From Metridium senile (Eukaryota; Cnidaria; Anthozoa; Actiniaria; Metridiidae): a DNA stretch of 64,000 nt. Numbering within the stretch: position 1 is the stretch's first letter; each line of letters begins with the position of its first letter. Location: assembly GCA_949775045.1 (NCBI GenBank), contig OX459095.1, forward strand, positions 22,348,811 to 22,412,810. The letters are read 5' to 3'. The notes under the pieces are model-generated. The model was given only the letters and a program-made list of their open reading frames with translations, searched no databases and was not told the origin of the DNA. Positions 33,701-48,700 of the stretch are shown here, in pieces. Both the position numbers and the translations under genes were made by a program.

Positions 33701-36372
33701 ATTAAGAAAATAAGAAACAGAAAGCTTATTTATTGTTAGATCTAATTCGGAACAAATTGAGGAAATAGCATAAAATTTTATCTGTTTTTTGTATTAACAA
33801 AAAAAAAAGTGAATATACGTCAAGAAAAAATGCAGAAAATACTATTACTAGGACCATGGTTTGTAAGCTTCCTTGTTAATTATTTCTTGAGGAAGTGTCA
33901 GTGTCTACATCAAATATTTGAAATTTTATTATTCAAAAAGATCAACTTTTTGATGCTGTTTATTATAACAACAAAATTATCTTTAAAAGTCACAGTCATT
34001 ATTGTCTACTTGAAAAGCCCTTTTGCTATCAAACTGAGATAAAAACAACACTGGCTTTGTTTATATTTCCACACCTGGTTCATGCTTATTATGCAGATTT
34101 AGTGTTGTGGCTTTTGACAAGTGACAACTCTATTGAATGTATGGACCTATATGGTTGTGATTGGGTTATTTGGGTTATGGTACACTTTCATATAGCTATT
34201 GCTCTCACTTGATTTGTTTATTGAAGTGATTGTAGCAGTCGGTTTATCATTATAAAGATTTAAAGATATAGATGTAAATATCATTCATTTTTATTGGAAT
34301 TATAGAGTTTTATGACAAGGTTTTGTATATTATTATACTGCAAAATGATCCCAACTTTTATGTTAAACCTCCAAGGAAATGAGCTGAGTAGAAAAGAGGA
34401 GTGATAGACGCAATTAGTGGGGAAAAAACAGGGGGAAACTCTTTAAATTAGGTTCAATCACTTTTTTGGACTGATGTCAAAAATGTATGTATCACTCACC
34501 TCTAATTCATTATGTCTCCTTATTCTATTTCGGCCAAAACATCACAAGTTTTTCTGTATAAAAAGTGTTTTGCCGTCTAGGTTTTGAAAAAAAAAACATT
34601 ATTCATAAGTCTTTTGAAACTAAAAAATTAAACTTTATGCTTTACATTATAGCATATTGATTGTATTTCTATGACTTTAATTACCATGTCAGTTTAATAA
34701 CAACCATTTTGTTAGTCTTAGTAAAATTACCTGTACTGCAAATATTGTTTTGCAATGTTCTCATCAATTTGATAAACCAGAACTATCATTTTATTGTTAA
34801 TTAAAATAGCAATTCTCCAGCCGCTATATTTTATTGGTTTGTTGGGTAAGCCATGGCAATAAATCATGTGGAAGCTTTGGTAATTGTGAAAGAGTTTATC
34901 TTGATTTTGTTTCTATTTTGTCATGAATCAATTTGAATAATTAGTATTAGCATATAGAATCAATATTTTAAACCCGAAAGAGAGAGAAACTGTTACATTT
35001 TACTTCAAGCATTTTGTGGTCATTAGAAATGTTCTGATTTTGGAGTTATTAATTCACACTTTCAAGATGTTCTAAATCATTGGCTTTTTATAAATGTTTA
35101 TTGATTTCCTTTGTAATTTGTATGTTTTACAAAAAAAAACTATTTTGATTAAATATTCTACTTATTGTTATTGAAATATACGTTTACAACTATTACATAT
35201 ATTTATATTTATATTTATAAATAAATAGCTTTTTGCAGTATATTGTATAATTTTTTATTTTTTGGGGGGGGGGGGGGGGGGGGGGGGGTGGAGTGAGGCA
35301 ATGTGGAAGTGAAGCATCTTCACCCAGGAGTATAAATGGGTACCAGCAAACATTGATGGGGTAAAGTTGGGAGAGGCGTGTCATGATGAAAGAAGTGCCA
35401 TTATGTTTCCTCTGACTGCAGTCAACTACTTTTTTCCAAATACTATTTATTAATTGATTGTTGTTATTGTTCCCAGGGGATCAGGAAAGTCAAGTTCTCT
35501 CTCAAAGTCACAGCAACATTTCCACATGCAAGGATGAATCAGTACAGCTCCGTGTGTTGCTGTCAACTGGAGAGGAGGAGAGACGTAAGCTTAGAAGAAG
35601 TAGGGGATCAAATGTCATTTTGGATCAGGAAGATGTAGATTTCCCATCATCCCCACTTTCATCACCTGTAAACAGTGCAAAGAATGATGTGAGTTTGTTG
35701 TTGGTTTATATTTGATAGTATACTTTTATTGGGACAGTCACCTCCAATAAGAAACATCGTCTAGGATTGGATGTAAAAAAACAATAGAGTCTTTCCAAAC
35801 AATTGCCCTAAACCTAACCAAACAATAGCGGTACTGTATTAGGAGGCCAACGAAAACACAGCTTTCAATTGGTGCTGTATTTCTGCTTTTATTTGATTTA
35901 AAAATGGTACTAAGACTGTGTCATGTGTTTGTAAAGATACAAATTTATTCTACTTGAGTAACATACTTATCCAATAATTATCCAATAAAAGAATTTACTG
36001 TCTTTTTGGTTGATAATCCTTCATCAAGGCATAATCTTTTTATCTAACATATTTCTTTAACTCACTTGAATATAAATGATAATGTTGTAAATTAATTAAT
36101 CAATATTTCTTGTATAGGAATCAGAAATAAGTCAAGATGATGCTCATAAACTCCACAACAGAAAATGGGTAGCTTCTGCTATATTGGACAGTGAGAAGGC
36201 TTATCTGGAATGCCTGAATATGCTGTGCAAGGTGAGCACATTGTTGTTTGTATAAAGTATGATAATTGTCTACCCTGGAGAAGTGTTGGCTGTGGCGTGT
36301 AGGAGCAGTGAGTGTGAGTGTGTCGAATAAAACATTAGCCACTGGCTAGGGAGATTCTGTAACAACACTCTA

Positions 36373-36417
<45 letters not shown>

Positions 36418-36702
36418 ATATTTATTTATTTATTTATTTATTTATTTATTATATTATTTATGTGATTTTAATGAATTTTTTCCAATTTTGTCAGCATTAT
36501 AAGAAGTCATGTCTAGATGGATAGATTGTATAAAATGCTGTAACTTTAAGGATGAAGATTAAAATTAGAATTATCATTTGATATTGTTCATAATATGATT
36601 ATGATGATAATGTTGAATATGGTGTTGTTGATCATGATGGTGATGGTGATCATGATAATTATGATATTGATGAAGATGATGATAGTGTGGATTACAATAT
36701 GA

Positions 36703-36733
<31 letters not shown>

Positions 36734-39700
36734 AATTGTAATTGTGTAGTTCCAGCAATAATCCATAACCCAAACCAACCCAACACCACCATCTTCCAAC
36801 GGAGGAAATTTTTTTATAGACCCTCCCACCCCCCCGGAATTTTCGATTTTGGGACCTAGGCCTGGGCACGAGTAATAAAAAAAATTAAATAGGACTATGA
36901 GAATGAATCTGATGATGATGGCGATGTTGATAGTGATGATTTTGTTGTTATTTTCCATAGTTATTATGAATAATGATAGATGAGATCGTTATAGTAAAAA
37001 AATTATGACAATATTTAAGCAATAATATCAATGATTGCCATATATTGATTTTCCCAATTTTCTAATTCCAGTACATGAAGCCCATCAAAGCATCACTGGC
37101 CACCACCGTCCCAATCCTTTCTACTCAAGACTTCAACAAGATCTTCTATAAAGTAGAAGAACTCTTCAAGATGCATGACAAGTTCTTTCATGACCTTGAG
37201 ATACGTCTAGCTAACTGGAACGTGAGACAGCTAATAGGGGATTTATTCCTAAGTCTGGTAGGACAACTTTTATAATTTGTAATTATTTAGCTAAATAATA
37301 GAAAACAATTTGATGTTTTTCATACTCTCATCTAAAAACTTGGAAATATGTGGAGAAAGCATGATAGTAGGACAGGAGGCCAACCATCTTGTGATTTCCA
37401 GCTTCTCAACATACCAAGTGTTGCATATCAATCAATTAATCAATCTATCAATCTATCAATCAATCATGATAAATCAATCATTTAATCAATCAATCAATCA
37501 ATCAAACAATCAAACAATTAATCAATCAAACAATCAATCATTTAATCAATCAATCAATTGATCCTTTATTTGTTAAGCAGGTTTAAAATTTATAAATATA
37601 TTGCAATCAGCAGCTAAAGACTGATTTGGACGTAGGAGTACCAAACACCTGAAATTGATCCATATTTGTTTTATATAATAATGACAATTTGTGCTGTTTA
37701 ACTTGTTTGATGTTGCAATTTTTTAAATTGAAGTGTAGACATAATAGGCACAAGATGTCTGCAAAGACTGTTTCATGTTGGCTGTTTTAAACAAAGTTGT
37801 TAACTGTATAAACCAGTCTTCTTTGTGCCTAAAGACTGAATCAGATTTGGTGACTTCCTATTGTTCTAATTCTAAAGAATATATTACACACTATTGAGGC
37901 TGAAGTTGATCAACGAGAACTGTGAAAAGGACTATATTGCTAGTTTTCATTTATATTTGAAATGTTCTTGATTTCAGGTGTATCAGTTTGAAGTGTACAG
38001 GGATTACATGCACAATTTCAGGACTGCTGTCGATTCAATCAACAAGTGTAAATCTAATGAACAATTTAGTCAGATATTTAGCAAGGTAAGGCTGTATGTT
38101 ATTGCTTACAGGTCTGTCTGCTCTGTTTGTTTTTGTATTCTCTGGGATTCCTGTGTTATTGAAGAGAAGTTGGGATACCTGTGTAATAGTCATACATGTG
38201 TTTGTGTGTGTATAAACAGATGATTGCTTTCATTTAACAATCAAATAATATAAACACGTCAGGCCTGAATCAGTCACTGTAAAGAAATCTGTAAAGAAAT
38301 ATAACAAAAAACATTTATAAATATTGGAAAATAAGCTGACACTTTTTCAAAGTATGAATAGTTTGGTGACAGTACATATGTAACTATGGGTTCTTATTAT
38401 ATTTGAATCTGTATTTTGTCTTCTTTTTGTTTGTTTGTTTTAATTTTGTTTGTTTGTTTAGTAAAAACAATTTAGATGATTTTATTTTTTGAGCACTATT
38501 TTTGTTGGTAATGAAACATACATTTTTGAAATTATGATATTTGTTTCTATTTTCTTTGTTCTATTTGTTTTATTTTGTTTGTTTTTGTTGTTTGTTTGAT
38601 TATTAAGATTTCTCTCAGAAACTTTTACCATATTTACATATTGGTATATGAATTAACCACCATTGATGACATAATTATCATGCTTTTGATAGGAAATCAA
38701 GCTAACATTTACAGAAGAGAAAGTCACCCTTGAAAGTCTGTTTAGTAAACCAGTAGATAGAATGGGACGATACGTCACTGCTATAAGTGTAAGTACACTT
38801 GAAATGATTTTAAAGTTAAGACATTTTCATAATTGGTGAGTCAATTTGTCTCCAGTAGAGTACAAACACTAAAAGTGTGCAACATAAATACCGCTAAATA
38901 CTGCTAAATTATGCAAATTCTTTTGTTCTCTATTGTTTAATCAACACTATTTAGTGGTAAATAGTACAAAGTATTGCACACTTTTAGTGTTTGTACTCTA
39001 CCAAAATACTTTACATAATTGTTTTTATAGTCTAAATAGAAGCAGCCATTTGTAAGGAGGGAGTGTTGTGTGATGACACTAAAAAAGGCTGCGAGGGAGA
39101 CTATTGTTTTAATTACTGTATTAAACTGTGAACAATTTGAAATATTATTTCCACAAATGAAAGTAAGCAAAGTTTTTCGGTATAGGTTTTATTGTATATT
39201 ATTGCATGGCTGAGGTAACACAGACATCTAGGTCAGTTTCTCATATTTTACTTAAATTTTTAAGATCAAAGTAAATCTCCCCAAAAAAATGTCAGATTAA
39301 AACTAAAGCACATCAGGATGATTTTGTATCAAGGTTTACAGCACTCAACACAGTCATGATTTCTTTTGTAAATTTCTTATGAAATATTAGTATTTACAAC
39401 ATGAACACCTGTGTTGTATCAGCACATACAATCACATTGTGGGGGAAAGCTATATAGGGGGGGGTTGTTACTAATAAATTATTATTATTGTATGCAGCTT
39501 TAGTAATGAACTGTACAAATATAGGGGGTTATGATATTTTGGCCAAAAAAGGAAGGGGGGGGGGGAGAGGCTGGGTAATATTTGGAAAAAAAAAAACACA
39601 TTGATTTTGACCCCCCCCCCCCCCCCCCCCCCATACGCTTTGTCAATTTCTCATGAATTATTAATGAGCTTTTAAGAGTGAATATATTATTATCATAAGA

Positions 39701-42700
39701 GCTGCAATAGGTGATAATAACAATAATCATCAGGGGGATAATTTAATTTGATGTTGATAGTATGACAAAGAACATTTCATTTGTTTGCACTTCCTATTGT
39801 CAAATTTCATTATAGTTACAAGAATTAACAAATAACAAATGTTATTTATATCGTAATGGTCTAGTGGTCAGGTGATCAAATTCTGGGCCTAATGGTCTGA
39901 GTTTGATTCCCGGCCTGGGCAATTATGTTGTGTCTTGGGGCAAAACACTTTACTCTCTCTGCCTTCACTCTAATTCCTATATAAGGTGGACGTAAACGAT
40001 CGTGTTGTGCTGTTCGAAAAGAGCAGGGGATTGTCTCCTTGCACAACAGTCAGGTCTTAGCATACTACAGGGCCCACAGTAATTGGTGTAAGCTTTTGTG
40101 GTGTCCCTGCCTTCATATGAAAGAAAAAGCAATAAACATAAACAACAAACAAGCATATTTGTATTTAAAATTATGATAACACCACATTGTGAGTTTTTAT
40201 TGTCTATTAACATGTATTTCCTTACCAAAAGTTATATCTTTGAAATAAATATCATTTTGTCAAATTGCAGTATAGTTACAAGAATTAACAAATAACAAAC
40301 AAGCATATTTATATTGAAAATTATGACTATCTTTTTTAAAATACATAATGATAGTAACAATTATAATAAGAATATTTTCTTAGTCAAATATTTTAATGAA
40401 ATTAAGAATGTTTTCTTGTTTGTCCTTTATCAACCTGCAAAGGAAAAAATAAATAAGAATTATACGCCAATCTCAAAAATTGAAATAGAGCCTGCAAGGA
40501 TGTTAGCATTTCTTCTCTTGTTATTGATTTATTCATGGCATATTTTGGTTGTATGTGTTATACAATATACAATTTTCTGTGTATGACCATAACAAGTTCT
40601 TGCAGTAGATGATGAATCAAATATTTCTTTAAAAAATGTAATAAATCACAAATTATTTTGACTGCATAATGTTGCAACATAGGCTGTGACAACGATTTTT
40701 GGAAATAGATCGATGTATATTGTCAGTATGTTGCTAGATCCAGCTTTGATATTAGATTTTTTTTGACAAGAAACAATATTGATTATTCATTTTGTGCCCA
40801 AAAATACTTTAATTTACTAGGCTTTTTTATTGAGCACTAGTACAAAAAAAAACTTAAACAAAATATTAAATACACACTCTACAAAATCTACACTTACATA
40901 ACAACAGAACAATAGAACAATACTTAAAACGTACAAATCAACTCCCTGTGCAATATTCACACTCCTTCAGTGAATATCAAAAGTCACACCAAAATATGTT
41001 CAAAGTTAGTCATCAAAATCTATACATTTTTTTAATTTTAAAGTAATCTACGTGTTTCCATTGGTAATATGTATTAGACTTATAAGTCTTAAATATAATT
41101 TTATCCGTAGTAATATCAAATAGTGTAAATACCTTAAATTATCATAAAGCTGACCAAAATATGTTCAAAGTTGTTAAAAAACCTATAGATTTTTTTAGAT
41201 TTTGTACTTATATATGTGATTTCGTTAGTAATGTGTAGAAATATTTGAGCTTATAAGTCTTTAATTAGAATTTTATCAATAGATTTTAAATACATATAAT
41301 GAATAATTGTTAAATAATACTTACAAGCATAGCAACTATATGGACATAATACAATGTTACAATTAACAGGATCCTTGCTGATGTCCATGTAACACTTGTA
41401 AGGATCTTGGTCTATGCATTTTTCTACAAAACAAAAAATTACAAATATATATAATTAGTAAAAAAAACCTTCTAAAATAATTGTAAATTTTTAGTGGAAT
41501 AGTTTTTATAGCAGTTGTATGGATCTTGGCCAACACTTTACTAAGGTATCAAACACAAATTTATCAATATTTTCAATTAGTAAAAAACCTTCTAAAATAA
41601 TTGTATATTTTTTGTGGAATAGTTTTTATAGCAGTTGTATGGATCTTAGCCTACACATTTAGCTATCAAACACAAATTTATCAATATTAGCTGTATTAGG
41701 ATCTTGGAATATACATATGGCTATAACACACACATTTATCAATATCTAGAATATTAAAAACATTAAAAAAATGTTTAAGAATCATCTACATATTACAAAC
41801 ATTCTTAAATATAAGTACTTTGTGAAAAAGAAGAATGTCTAGATTAGGTGTACGGCTACAACATTTTGATTCACAAACTTTTACTATTTTGCGTGTTTGT
41901 CAACATACCATTGTTGCTTGCAACTGGATCATTTCTCTTTAGAAGTTGACTAAGAATTCTTTTGGGAATAGATGGCTTAGCAATAGTGATGTCAGAAAGC
42001 ATCACAACCAGGATGAATAGACACAGATATGATTTCACCATAATGCCAAGAGATAGTTTATATAAATTTATAGATGCAGATGGTGTGATGGTTAAGATCA
42101 AGTGTGTACTGTTTGATATTGTCCTCTTTTATATTGATGTTAGCATGATTAGAATGATTTATTAATGTGATTACAATGTTATATATTAATTGATGTTTGG
42201 CCATGCCCTATTACATATTGACATTATATATTTATAACTTGATGTTAGTGTAATGACCATGTGTTATTTTATTGCTGTTTTCAAAACATGTGAGCTCAAA
42301 TGCAGAGTTTTAGTAGTTTTGCTTTTCAAAGTATCAAAAATCAATATGAGGAATTTGAAAGGTTTGGCGATTATTTTGAAGACTCTTAGAAATTACCGGT
42401 AATAGCCATGAAACTCCTAGATTTAAGGAGACTCCAATTGTCAAATTGTTTGAAAAGCTAGCAGCTAGCTCATGATGACACAGAACCACAGGGCTCAAAA
42501 AAGCATAGTAACATGACCTGCAAATGGCCAAATGCCAGGCCAAATTTAGGTAGGCAAAAATAATTATGAACTGCCAAATGGACAATAAATATGCAGTGAA
42601 AATTTACTGAAATACATCTTTTATTGTTTCTTCACATGGAAGTGTCAGGCCAATTTTTTTTGCCCTGGAAAACTATTTGGGAAATGTCAGAAATTTGATT

Positions 42701-45700
42701 GACAGCTAAAACTACTAGTTTTTTTTTCATGTTTATGAAAATGTCAGTAATTGACATTAATGCGATTATAATCTTTTACATTGATGTTAGGATAATGAGC
42801 ATTATGTATTTTTATACTTTAGTGTAATGAAAATGTTTATAAACACCTGCTTGTTGCTTGTTCAATATTTTTAATTAGTAGCGTGACTTGGTATTTAAAC
42901 CTAGATATATTATGCATGAATTCATTTAACATTGTCATTGAAATAGCATTACGATTATAGCCTGAAGCCTATTCCTCAAGTGCCTTCTTGAGACCAGAGT
43001 CAATAACTTTTTTTTTTTTAATGCTGATTACTTATTAATTGCTTCCTTATAAAACCTTTGTATACTTATCCATGTCAAAATTAAAAAAACATTTATTTTG
43101 GTCGAATGGGTTGAAGAAATCCAAAAGCTTTTGTTTTATATTTTAAACAATTGAATTATTTTCTATTGTAAAAATTGGCTCCAAGCTAAACAAAATTGGC
43201 TCCAAAATAGGCTTTTTTGTCATTATATTTTATTATAAATACACTTTATACTTTAGGCTTTGAGAAATTAGCTTTCCTTCAATTAGGACATATTAATTAG
43301 TGTATATTATGCTATACATTTTAAAATAGTATAATTTGTTTCTAAAGAAAGAGAAAACCATGAAATTGTATGATAATTCTTTTTAATTAGATAAAATTAT
43401 TATTGTCATATTGTGGCTTCATCTCCATGTACTGGGCACAGTCTACGTAATTCAATAAAAACAACAAAAGACTACAATTTAAACAAAGAATGAAGCTAGC
43501 AAAGAATATAACAGGTTTCCAGTACACACAGAAGGACGCCATATTGTTGTTATTCAGCTGTTAAGTGCTTAGGTGCTTCATGAAATGAAAACATTTCCTG
43601 ATACTTTTCATTTACATGTGGTTTTCATATTATTTACAGTTTTTACAACATTAGTATTTTATATCTTTAGTTCCAAACCTTATTTCCTCTTTAATGCTTA
43701 CAACTGTTTGTCCATGCCAGCTACTTGTAATTGAATATGCTGTACATACATTGGCCAGGGGTAAATTTTAGATAAAATGTTTTTCATTTTTTTTTTAAAT
43801 ATGATAAAGATAACACCATTTCTTTTTAATGGCGCTTAAATGATATACAATAATTTACTGAAGTTTCAGACAATATAAAAGAAAATTGCTGGCCACCTTT
43901 TCAGATATGAACATTAATCTTTCATTGTGGTAAATTATTCATATACTGGTATTGTGATCAAATCATTTGAGCACTCAAAACTGCATCCTTTCTTCTACTA
44001 GCATTGCCTTTTTGGTTAGATCTCAAGTGCAATTCCATTAAACAGCTAATTAGAAATGTTAAGCCACTCAGGAATCATTTTGTGTGGCAACAATCCATAA
44101 ATGATTAAAACCTTAACATTTTGTAAAAAAAACTGTTCCAATCACCATCAGTAAGAATTTTGAAATGGTCTTGAACAAAAATCCTATATTACTATGTCCA
44201 TGAAATATAAGAAGGTTTTACTGTGTAATAGTTCTTATTTGGTGACTATTAGTCACTATCAAAGACAAGTAAAGTTGATATGAGGTTTTATTTCCTTTTG
44301 TATTTTGATGCTTATGTTTGAGTGTGTGACTAAATAGTCACTAAATAAGAAATATTTAGTATTTATTTTGTTTCTATTTCATGGTATGTAGTATTTTTGC
44401 TATATTGGTCCATTAAGTCCAATATTGGAATATGTAGACATACATGCCAATTCTCCAGGCTTAGCCGGGAATTGCATGATTTAGAATGTAATCTCCTGGT
44501 TCAAACTATATGATATTCCCTTGCTATACTCCTTCATGATAACCATGTTAGAATGTTGAAATAAAAATGAAAGAACTCCCAAAATTAAAATCGGTAAACA
44601 AACAAGGAGAGTTACGTAAGACGTCTATCATTGAAAGTTAACTTTGATTGGTTGAAGTCCTGACAGCATAGATTTTATAACAAAATTGTACAACAAAGTA
44701 TATTACAATTTGCTTTTTTACTCCATTACAAATTTCATTATATTACCTATCATTTATATCAAACACTGATGCAGCCTATACTAGTTCACTCACTAGTTTC
44801 CATTTATATTACAATATAGTTATTGTTACTCTTGAAAATGATGGCTGATGGCGTTGAAACGTTGAGTAAAAAAAAACCTGGCGCCTAATATCATCAATGA
44901 AATATTTATGGAGACTAATACGCGATATTCACTTAGAAATAATGATTTCAACATTCCTAGATTTGACACAGTGAGTTATGGTAAACATACTATTAGATAT
45001 CTAGGACCGTATATTTGGTCTAAGCTCAATGTGGATCTCAGATCATCACCCAGCATAAACTCTTTTAAAATGAAAATTAGGAAATTGGATCTATCCAATA
45101 TATTAGAAAATAACATTAATTGTTGCAAACTATGCAACTCGTAACAATAGATATCTCTATATACTTATTAAATTTCTATTATACATTTACATATATTTTT
45201 ATTATAACTTCTTAACTTAACTTAACTTAATTCTATAAATATTTTTAAGATAAATTTTATATATATATATATACACTATAGTTATAGATTAATATTACAT
45301 ATAGATATTTTTTACTTTTTCTTTCCTTTTCCTTTGTGTCCCCAATTAGTTGTATAAACTAAATACATAGACACCTGAATAAAGTTATTATTATTATTAT
45401 TACAAATCTAGTTATTATCTATTTGTTTTAATATCACTATTATTTCTTGTTCTGTATTTCAGGATTTATTGAAGCAAACACCTAAAGATCACCCTGACCA
45501 TGGTATTCTGCTAGAAGTCCAGGTAGTAACCCAGGAATTCCTGGGCAGAGTCAGCAGTGGTGACCAGAAAGATGGGCCTGTAAGTTTACTAACAAGTCAT
45601 AAATAAGGCATACAATGAAATGTTTCATGGTAGACCTTTGCAGCTGTTCAGACAGCAACCCCACACACCACCACTATAGAGCGGTTTTCGTATGACTGTG

Positions 45701-48700
45701 AAAAAGGCACGGTCACCGCACGGCACGGATACAGCAGAAAATTTGAACGTTTTTATAGAAACCAAGGTCACGGGACTGCACGTCATACAAAAACCGCTCT
45801 ATTTCCTATTAATTTGCACAATATGAAAATCATCACTGAGACAGCTCCAGGAAGAGAAAAGGAAGCCAACCAAACTATACTCACAAAACCCATGTCATAT
45901 ACATTTATCGTTTCTTTCTTTTGTTTGCTCATTTATTCAAATGTGCATTTCTTCATCTATTTGTTTGTTTCCTCATTCATTCAGTTATCCATTCATTCAT
46001 TGGTCTGTGTGTATGTTTGCTCTTTCATTCAGTTGTCCATTCATATATTCATTTGTTTATTCATTCATTCATTTATTCATTCTTTCATTCATTCATTCAT
46101 TCATTCATTCATTCATTCATCTATCCATTCATTCATTCATTTATTTATTTATTTATTTATTTATTTTACAGCATATTCCAAGAGTAAAAAGAGAACACAG
46201 GCTAATAAAAGATGGCTTTTTGGTGGAACTAACAGGTTTGTAAAACTGTTTTGCTATTTTTCTCATTTTTTAATTCCCAGTAAAAACATATCCATCTAGA
46301 CATTTATATGCATTATGTACAATTACCAAGTAAGATGACTCATTTTATTTCAACTGAAGATGTATAGTGAACAAGAGACATGTTGTGAATACAATCTAAA
46401 TTTCGGTTGATATTGCACACCAGGTGATCTCGCTTTGAAGTGCACAATTTAGGATTGTTTGTCAAAATGAACAGTTCCAAAATGGTGACTCGAGACAGCA
46501 ACGATTTCGGTTTTTAGGCATTTGCATTTTGTTTTTTTATTGCTGTTTGAACAGCAAAGAGCTTTTGTTTTCCAAATTACATATAATTTTTAACGTTAAG
46601 TTATGTTATGGACATATTTATAGTGGGTAAACATGGGAAACAACTCTCTGGAACTATGCCATTTTGGAACAATTGGCGATACAACAAAAATGCTTTTGAT
46701 TGGCTTATACTAGCCAGAAGTGTGTGTGTGCGAAATTACCTGGTAGTAATAATACTAAGTCTTAGACTGAATTGAAATATGCCAAACTCTTATTGTTCTT
46801 GACTGATTAGCCTCATTTGCACTCTATGGTTAAGAGAAAAACACCTCTGCTCCCAGGATGCTTTATTACTTGGGCTACCTGTGGTAGCTCGAGTCTAAAA
46901 ATGCAAACGGTTCTTCATCGTCATCGTCGTCGTGGTCCTCAAATTGGAGGGTCAGGTCCCTGGCGTTCCTAGTAGTACATGACAGCGCATGAGCAATGAT
47001 GATCGGCCATTAGCGAAGTCCTTTCTAGCACAAAACAGAAGATGTGCCAGCAGAATTGCATTCGCTACGACATATTATTTAAGTCCTTTCTAGCACAAAA
47101 CAGAAGATGTGCCAGCAGAATTGCCTTCGCTACGGCATATTATCAAGCACTTCAAACAGAAATCTTGAGTTTATATTCATTAATGAGCTATTTTTGTTCT
47201 TCATAATGTCAGAGAACGTGACTTCCTTCACGACCTACAAAGCGAACACCGTCAACATGGCATGAAAACATTCAAATCGGCCTGTCTGAAAACCACTCTC
47301 AACAGCCCAAATCGCCTAAAAAATTACACAAATTGCTTTAGTAACTATCTATCTTTCTTGTTCTGACGTTCAATTTTCAAGAACAACTTTAAGTTTTCGA
47401 AGCTTTCAAGTTTTCGAACTCTAGATCGCATACTCAAATCTGAAACTTCGTAGCGGGGCTTTGGGGGGAGGGGACGGGGTGAAATGTCAACACTTTGTAA
47501 CACAGGCACCCCGGTACATAGAAATATATGTCGAACAGATTCATACAGCCAAAAAAGAACACACAAATGCCTCAAGAACTGTTGATCTTTATTTTCGTGA
47601 CGTTTATTTCTCAAAAGGTTCTTGATAATAATGTTTCTGAGACTTAGTTTTCATTTTCTCAATAACAACATGATGAAATTTGGGATAAGGACATTTCTCA
47701 TTAAAATAACCTAAAATTAAATGATTATTTGTTTATTTTTGTGCACATTTTAAACATTTTGTTAACATTAATCAACCAATTTAGTCCTTCACATTTTCCT
47801 ATTAGTGCCTCAGGATAGCTTTGTGTAAATATGTGAATTTATGAAACATTTTTAATGCTGTTTTAAAATACCAACCAATGCATCAAAACATGAAGCAGGT
47901 TAAAATTTCTAAAATAAAACACAACTCTGGCTCTGTCATCTCCTTGGATATAATAACGTTTTCCTATTTGTGTCTCAGGATAGGTTCTATACGTATAATA
48001 TGCTTGCGTTAGAGCGTTATCAGTTTGCTCTTGACTAACTGAATTTGCATCAGTTAGTTTCTATGTATACAGTGGTACCTCTATTAAGTAGTCACCCTCG
48101 GGACTTTCCAAAGTGGCCTCTTAAAAGAGGTTGGCTGACGAATACAGGTATAGAATAGGTATATGAATAGATTTGGGACTTTTTATTGTGACCACCTAAT
48201 AGAGGGTGACCGCTTAATAGAGGTACCACTGTATATGTATTGTGCATGATCTATGTATGATACATTATGAATTTCAATCCCTCAGAATCCCTTCTGTTCA
48301 GTAGCACGAGTAATCGCTCACAGAGCGTCTAGTTAACAATAGCAAGACTGTTGATCAATGTCAATAATGTCAATCATTATCCAGCACATTCTTCCTAGCT
48401 TAATATTTAATGGATTTATGTTTTGTTTTCATTCAGATGGTATCAGGAAGTTTAGACATTTGTTTCTGTTCAATGATGTACTTCTCTGTACAAAAAGAAA
48501 GGTTACTGCAAGGTTGGTACCTTTATCATATAAAAACATTAAACCTTATTCAATCAATCAAGGTTTCTTAAGAGAACACTTAACTGGATTTGAAAATTGT
48601 AAACGCGAGAAGTGTGTGTTTGTGGAGAGGGGGGTGGGGGGATTTTACTGCGCTCTTTTACCATATATTTTGAAAATGTCTATGTAAGTTTTCTATTTCT

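Larger units (their letters stand above)
38789..45462. other. BCR-like intron 6, 6.7 kb, host of a nested gene
   Basis: By far the longest intron in the DH region. It contains TA-flanked MITEs, a SINE, a MITE A copy, the antisense ShK-like gene with decayed exon copies, a palindromic MITE and a LINE 3' end. 42165-44230 is AT-rich with no recognised feature. Confidence 0.7.

Noticed and set aside
36574..36958. His-rich and Ile-rich minus ORFs
   Set aside because: Frames of GAT/GATGGT microsatellite sequence in BCR intron 3.
45814..46299. 161-codon Ile/His/Ser-rich ORF
   Set aside because: CATT microsatellite shadow spanning the intron 7/exon 8 border of the BCR-like gene.
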